Origin: Gracilaria caudata
Lineage: Eukaryota > Rhodophyta > Florideophyceae > Gracilariales > Gracilariaceae
Assembly (NCBI GenBank): GCA_030374735.1
Contig: JASCIV010000852.1
Span: 1-10,986 of the forward strand
Reading direction: 5' to 3'
DNA: 10,986 nucleotides
Made by a program: the position numbers and the translations under genes. Shown here piece by piece: positions 8,087-10,986 of the stretch. The notes under the pieces were generated by a model. The model made no database searches and had not been told where the DNA came from. It worked only from the letters and a program-made list of their open reading frames with translations. Every line of letters begins with the position of its first letter. Positions within the stretch are counted from its first letter, which is position 1.

Positions 8087-8614
8087 ATGAAGTCCGCCTG
8101 CCCCCGAACCGCATTCTTCTTCGTTATTGCCACCCTCGTGTCCCTCTCCGTCGCTGCTCCACGTGCAGAAGGACAGAAACCGCGACGTGACCTGCCAGTC
8201 TCACCTACAGATCTCTCTCTCCGTCCGAAAACTGTTGCCCAGCGCCAATTAGTTGCAAAGGACCACAATCCCCCACTCGAGAAGGATACCGTCAACCCCT
8301 CTCCCGCTCCCAATTGCTGGAAGAGGAAAGTGACAAGCGTAAGCTACCATTCGGGTGACTGCATGCCGTACCACTGGTTCAGCTTCACCAAACGTACACA
8401 CACTCACCACATTGCTAGCAACGAAGTCGTTACCGGCAAATGCGGTATTGTGGCCTCGGACAAAGTCAGAAATGATGGTGACTTGGGTTGGATCATTGAT
8501 TACGATGAAAACGCGAGGAAAGTGTCAGTGGAATTGAGAAATTATGGAGGCGAGTTCTGTTTTGGTGATAAGGATTTCGGAGCGGCCTGTATTGTGGATC
8601 GCAAGATATGCTAA
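8087..8614 (+). CDS. Small secreted cysteine-rich protein, 175 aa
   Basis: The start is the ATG at 8087, with A at -3, after a TATA box and a pyrimidine-rich leader. An upstream in-frame TTG at 8048 is not a credible start. Residues 1-24 form a signal peptide (core AFFFVIATLVSLSV, likely cleavage after VAA). Residues 25-75 are basic, Pro-rich and probably disordered, with dibasic RR at 33-34 as a possible processing site. Residues 76-175 form a compact domain with six cysteines at 77, 92, 119, 158, 168 and 175, the last being the final residue; three disulphides are plausible. It also has aromatics (HWFSF), a His cluster (HTHH, 105-108) and strand-like segments (GWIIDYDENARKVSVEL). I recognise no family. 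Size, secretion and cysteines fit fungal small secreted proteins or effectors, but a role is inference. It is intact and appears intronless. Confidence 0.8.
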   Translation: MKSACPRTAFFFVIATLVSLSVAAPRAEGQKPRRDLPVSPTDLSLRPKTVAQRQLVAKDHNPPLEKDTVNPSPAPNCWKRKVTSVSYHSGDCMPYHWFSFTKRTHTHHIASNEVVTGKCGIVASDKVRNDGDLGWIIDYDENARKVSVELRNYGGEFCFGDKDFGAACIVDRKIC

Positions 8615-9412
8615 GGCACAATGTTAGAAATTGGCATGAATGTTGGTGTCATTGGGTCCTATTTGGAACTTTGGACTCATAATTTGCATAATTCATGTTC
8701 TTGCTTATATGCTAGTAAAACGTTCAAAAATGCCAAATGAGCTACTTGTCCAGTGTTGTGGAGGAATAGATATCGTGATAAGTTACAGCTGTGAGCTATC
8801 GATCTCTGTATTTCTTTTTTTTTGTTTCATGTCTCTAGCCATTGCGGGCTAGCTAGCACAGTGGGGCAGATCATGCCGACATCATTGCAAGCGTTTTAGA
8901 TATATCAGAGTATGTTAAACACGCCCGCTTCAGAGCGACCGAGCCTCATAGCTCACGCTTTCTTCACATACTGAACATGTTGATGGGGCAATGTGCGTAA
9001 AGTTACATTGCTTTTTTCGAACAAAGGTTAGCGTAACGCTACCCCTCGCAAAGTGTTTTGAGCCAAAATGCAGGGACGATGGATGTGACAGCGATGCGGA
9101 CAAATGGATTGGGCGGACACAGACTATTATATCAGCGAAAATTTTTGGTTTCCGTTTTGAAGTTTTGACGAATGTTCAACGTGGAATGCGTGGGACGGTT
9201 TTGTTCAAAGAGACGCGGCATGAGATGACGTGGCGTTTGTGTAACTGACATGAATTTACAGTGGAGGGATCATATCCCTTACACGTTCAAGCGCTGTGAA
9301 GTTCGTCCGTGTGCTTTTGCTCGTTTGAAACGAAAGAGGTTACTCTCCGACGCACGGAGTGCGTAGTCTCATCTACAGCACAACAGTGGGTGCGTCCGAG
9401 TATTCTTAGAGT
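8615..9412. other. 3' flank of the cysteine-rich protein gene and spacer before the transposase
   Basis: This stretch is mostly noncoding. One ATG frame at 8991-9248 (85 codons) contains FEPKCRDDGCDSDADKW and ends in RLCN; it has no signal peptide or known domain and may be chance. Short inverted repeats are present: 9266-9278 (GGGAT/ATCCC), the 13-nt palindrome 9321-9333 (TCGTTTGAAACGA) and 9350-9364 (ACGCAC/GTGCGT). I could not identify a terminal inverted repeat marking the 5' end of the downstream transposon. Confidence 0.5.
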
Positions 9413-9519
9413 TTCAGACTCAACGCTCAGCAGCAAATGAGAATGCGACAAATCGACTTCCTTGTTATCTCTCTTTGTGAGTCTGAATAAGGTCAGCGGG
9501 ACCCCATTCAGACTCAAAG
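9413..9519. repeat. Direct and inverted repeats upstream of the transposase
   Basis: The 11-mer TTCAGACTCAA occurs at 9413-9423 and again at 9507-9517. An inverted copy is at 9479-9488 (GAGTCTGAAT), exactly complementary to 9506-9515, making a 10-bp stem around a 17-nt loop. Allowing a 2-nt bulge, the stem extends to about 14 bp. Repeats of this kind near a DDE transposase gene can be subterminal transposase-binding sites; that role is inferred from position only. Confidence 0.6.
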
Positions 9520-9670
9520 TGGCTTCCAACAAGTACGATTTGTGTAAGTTACAAGCACTTTACCCCTCCAACTCTATGTCTGTTAAGCGCTTAACGGCCA
9601 ACCGGAAACTTCCTCCTTCTCACAGTTATGGCGGTCACAGAATTCGAACATTTGTATTCGTTTCGGTTCA

Positions 9671-10966
9671 ATGCGTAAGCTTCTCATGGACCATGACGAG
9701 CGAGTTCACTTCATCCTTCTGTTCAATGGATGTGTCCTAATGGATATTTATCTTTTCCACGGTGATGAGTGCAAACTGAAACAAGGAACCCGCCATCAAA
9801 GAAGATACACAAAAAACATCAAGTTCTTGCGCTCTGGAATCGTCCGTCAACACTTTCATACTACGGCATGGCGCAGACTGCTCTTAGGCGGGACTGAAAA
9901 TGAGTTCTTGGTAGCAACAAGCTTTCCTAGAACCAACTTCTTCCGGGACTTGCTCCCATGGTTTCAATCAGCACGTAGTACTACTATGAACGGCTCACCG
10001 TTTCGACATTTCCGAACCAAGAGGGGGAGAAAGCCAATACTCGCAACTGAAGATCTTCTGGGGCTTGCATTATGGTATATGAAAACTGCAGATGTTGAGT
10101 ACAGTTTATGTCCAGTGTTTGGAATGACACCATCCTCAATCTCCGAATGGCTTGACTTCTCCCTACAAGTACTGTGGAATGTAGTACGTGACAGTTCACA
10201 TCCAGAATTCGCAATTCGTTGGCCGACGGAAACGGAAATGCAGGAGTCATGCGCTCTCCTCCAAAAGCACCGGATATTCGGGTATGCGCTAAGAGGAGTT
10301 TTTGGCGTAAGTGACGGTGCGCGACTGCGGGTGCCAGACTTCACAGATGTAGACGTACAGAATGCGTTTTATAATGCGATGACGCAGCGCGTGGAGGCAA
10401 CGAATTTGTTAGTGTGGAACTTTAAGGGAGAGATTATTCATGCGTTTGTCAACGTACCAGGAAGTTGGCATGACAGCAAGCTTGCCTATGTCTCTGGCCT
10501 ATATTGGCCATCTTTGATTCCGGATTATAACACACCGGCCGGGTACGCCATACTCGGGGACAGTGCTTTTGTAAATGATACGAGGACAACCAATGGGAAG
10601 GTTGTGAGAGCGAAGAAGAGAAACGAGAGAAGAAATCATTCGCTTTCGTCTGGTTGTGCGGCAATAGACCTCTTGCTCCAAAAAGTGTATCCCAGCGAGC
10701 GACAGAGCGCAGAGTGGGGAGTTCGGGGATTGAAATCTCCATTTCGAAGGCTGACCAGAGTACTTCCCGCCGATCATGAGAAGCGAGGACGATTTTTGGG
10801 GCTGGCTTGTTGTTTGGTCAACTATCGCGTTCGCACCGTTGGCCACAGCCAAATTGCATCTGTTTACAGCCACAGGCAGATTGCACCGAGAACATGGCGT
10901 TTGCGATCAACGAGCAACAGAACAAGTATTGCAGAACGCCCAGGTCCTATAACAGACACCAGTTAG
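9671..10966 (+). CDS. PIF/Harbinger-type DDE transposase, 431 aa, apparently intact
   Basis: The product is a nuclease-type transposase of the PIF/Harbinger (DDE_4, HARBI1-like) superfamily, which cuts and pastes its own DNA. Residues 76-100 (ENEFLVATSFPRTNFFRDLL) resemble the N-terminal segment of the family. Residues 125-170 resemble its helix-turn-helix (EDLLGLALWYMKT, then FGMTPSSISEWL). The catalytic triad appears complete: D215 in GVSDGARL, D297 in ILGDSAF, and E348 in SAEWGVRGLKSPFRRL. The family GSWHDSK motif is at 265-270, and the closing ACCLVNYRVRTVGHSQI is at 379-395. Length suits the family. The frame is open upstream to 9587 but the only ATG is 9671, in a weak context, so an unseen 5' exon is possible. 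Autonomous members often carry a second Myb-like gene, which I do not see here; it could lie past the right edge. No terminal repeats were identified. Confidence 0.88.
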   Translation: MRKLLMDHDERVHFILLFNGCVLMDIYLFHGDECKLKQGTRHQRRYTKNIKFLRSGIVRQHFHTTAWRRLLLGGTENEFLVATSFPRTNFFRDLLPWFQSARSTTMNGSPFRHFRTKRGRKPILATEDLLGLALWYMKTADVEYSLCPVFGMTPSSISEWLDFSLQVLWNVVRDSSHPEFAIRWPTETEMQESCALLQKHRIFGYALRGVFGVSDGARLRVPDFTDVDVQNAFYNAMTQRVEATNLLVWNFKGEIIHAFVNVPGSWHDSKLAYVSGLYWPSLIPDYNTPAGYAILGDSAFVNDTRTTNGKVVRAKKRNERRNHSLSSGCAAIDLLLQKVYPSERQSAEWGVRGLKSPFRRLTRVLPADHEKRGRFLGLACCLVNYRVRTVGHSQIASVYSHRQIAPRTWRLRSTSNRTSIAERPGPITDTS

Positions 10967-10986
10967 CCGCTTAGAGAAACGTTTGA

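Noticed and set aside
1..10986. CRISPR array, prokaryotic operon or phage structure
   Set aside because: No regularly spaced direct repeats, no ribosome-binding-site-led gene trains, and the gene features are eukaryotic.

Overview
The window looks like nuclear DNA of a eukaryotic microbe, most probably a fungus or fungus-like organism. The reasons are spaced genes, TATA boxes about 100-140 bp upstream of good Kozak ATGs, pyrimidine-rich leaders, two genes for small secreted proteins, and two classes of eukaryotic transposon. No bacterial operons, rRNA, tRNA or CRISPR were seen. The lineage cannot be fixed from this sequence alone.

Layout. (1) Bases 1 to about 1315 hold a badly decayed Ty3/gypsy retrotransposon on the + strand. 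No single frame shows it, but about ten reverse transcriptase, RNase H, zinc-finger and integrase motifs lie in the correct order across all three + frames. It enters from the left edge and is cut off inside the integrase core. (2) Bases 1316 to about 2600 are AT-rich with no gene I can support. (3) Bases 2600-3400 hold a possible exon fragment and a cluster of inverted repeats, including a 63-bp two-tier hairpin. (4) Bases 3585-3806 hold a short GC-rich ORF that may be a gene or exon fragment. (5) Bases 4467-5326 hold a TATA box and a complete gene for a secreted Pro/Ala-repeat and Gly-rich protein. (6) Bases 5327-7946 hold no recognised gene. (7) Bases 7947-8614 hold a TATA box and a complete gene for a 175-residue secreted protein with six cysteines. 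(8) Bases 8615-9670 are mostly noncoding with inverted repeats. (9) Bases 9671-10966 hold an intact PIF/Harbinger transposase that keeps its DDE triad.

The two secreted-protein genes share orientation and promoter plan and sit between a dead retroelement and an apparently intact DNA transposon. That is an accessory-type neighbourhood. I see no multi-gene pathway and no clear new system. The items most worth following are the cysteine-rich secreted protein, the intact transposase with repeats upstream of it, and the hairpin cluster.
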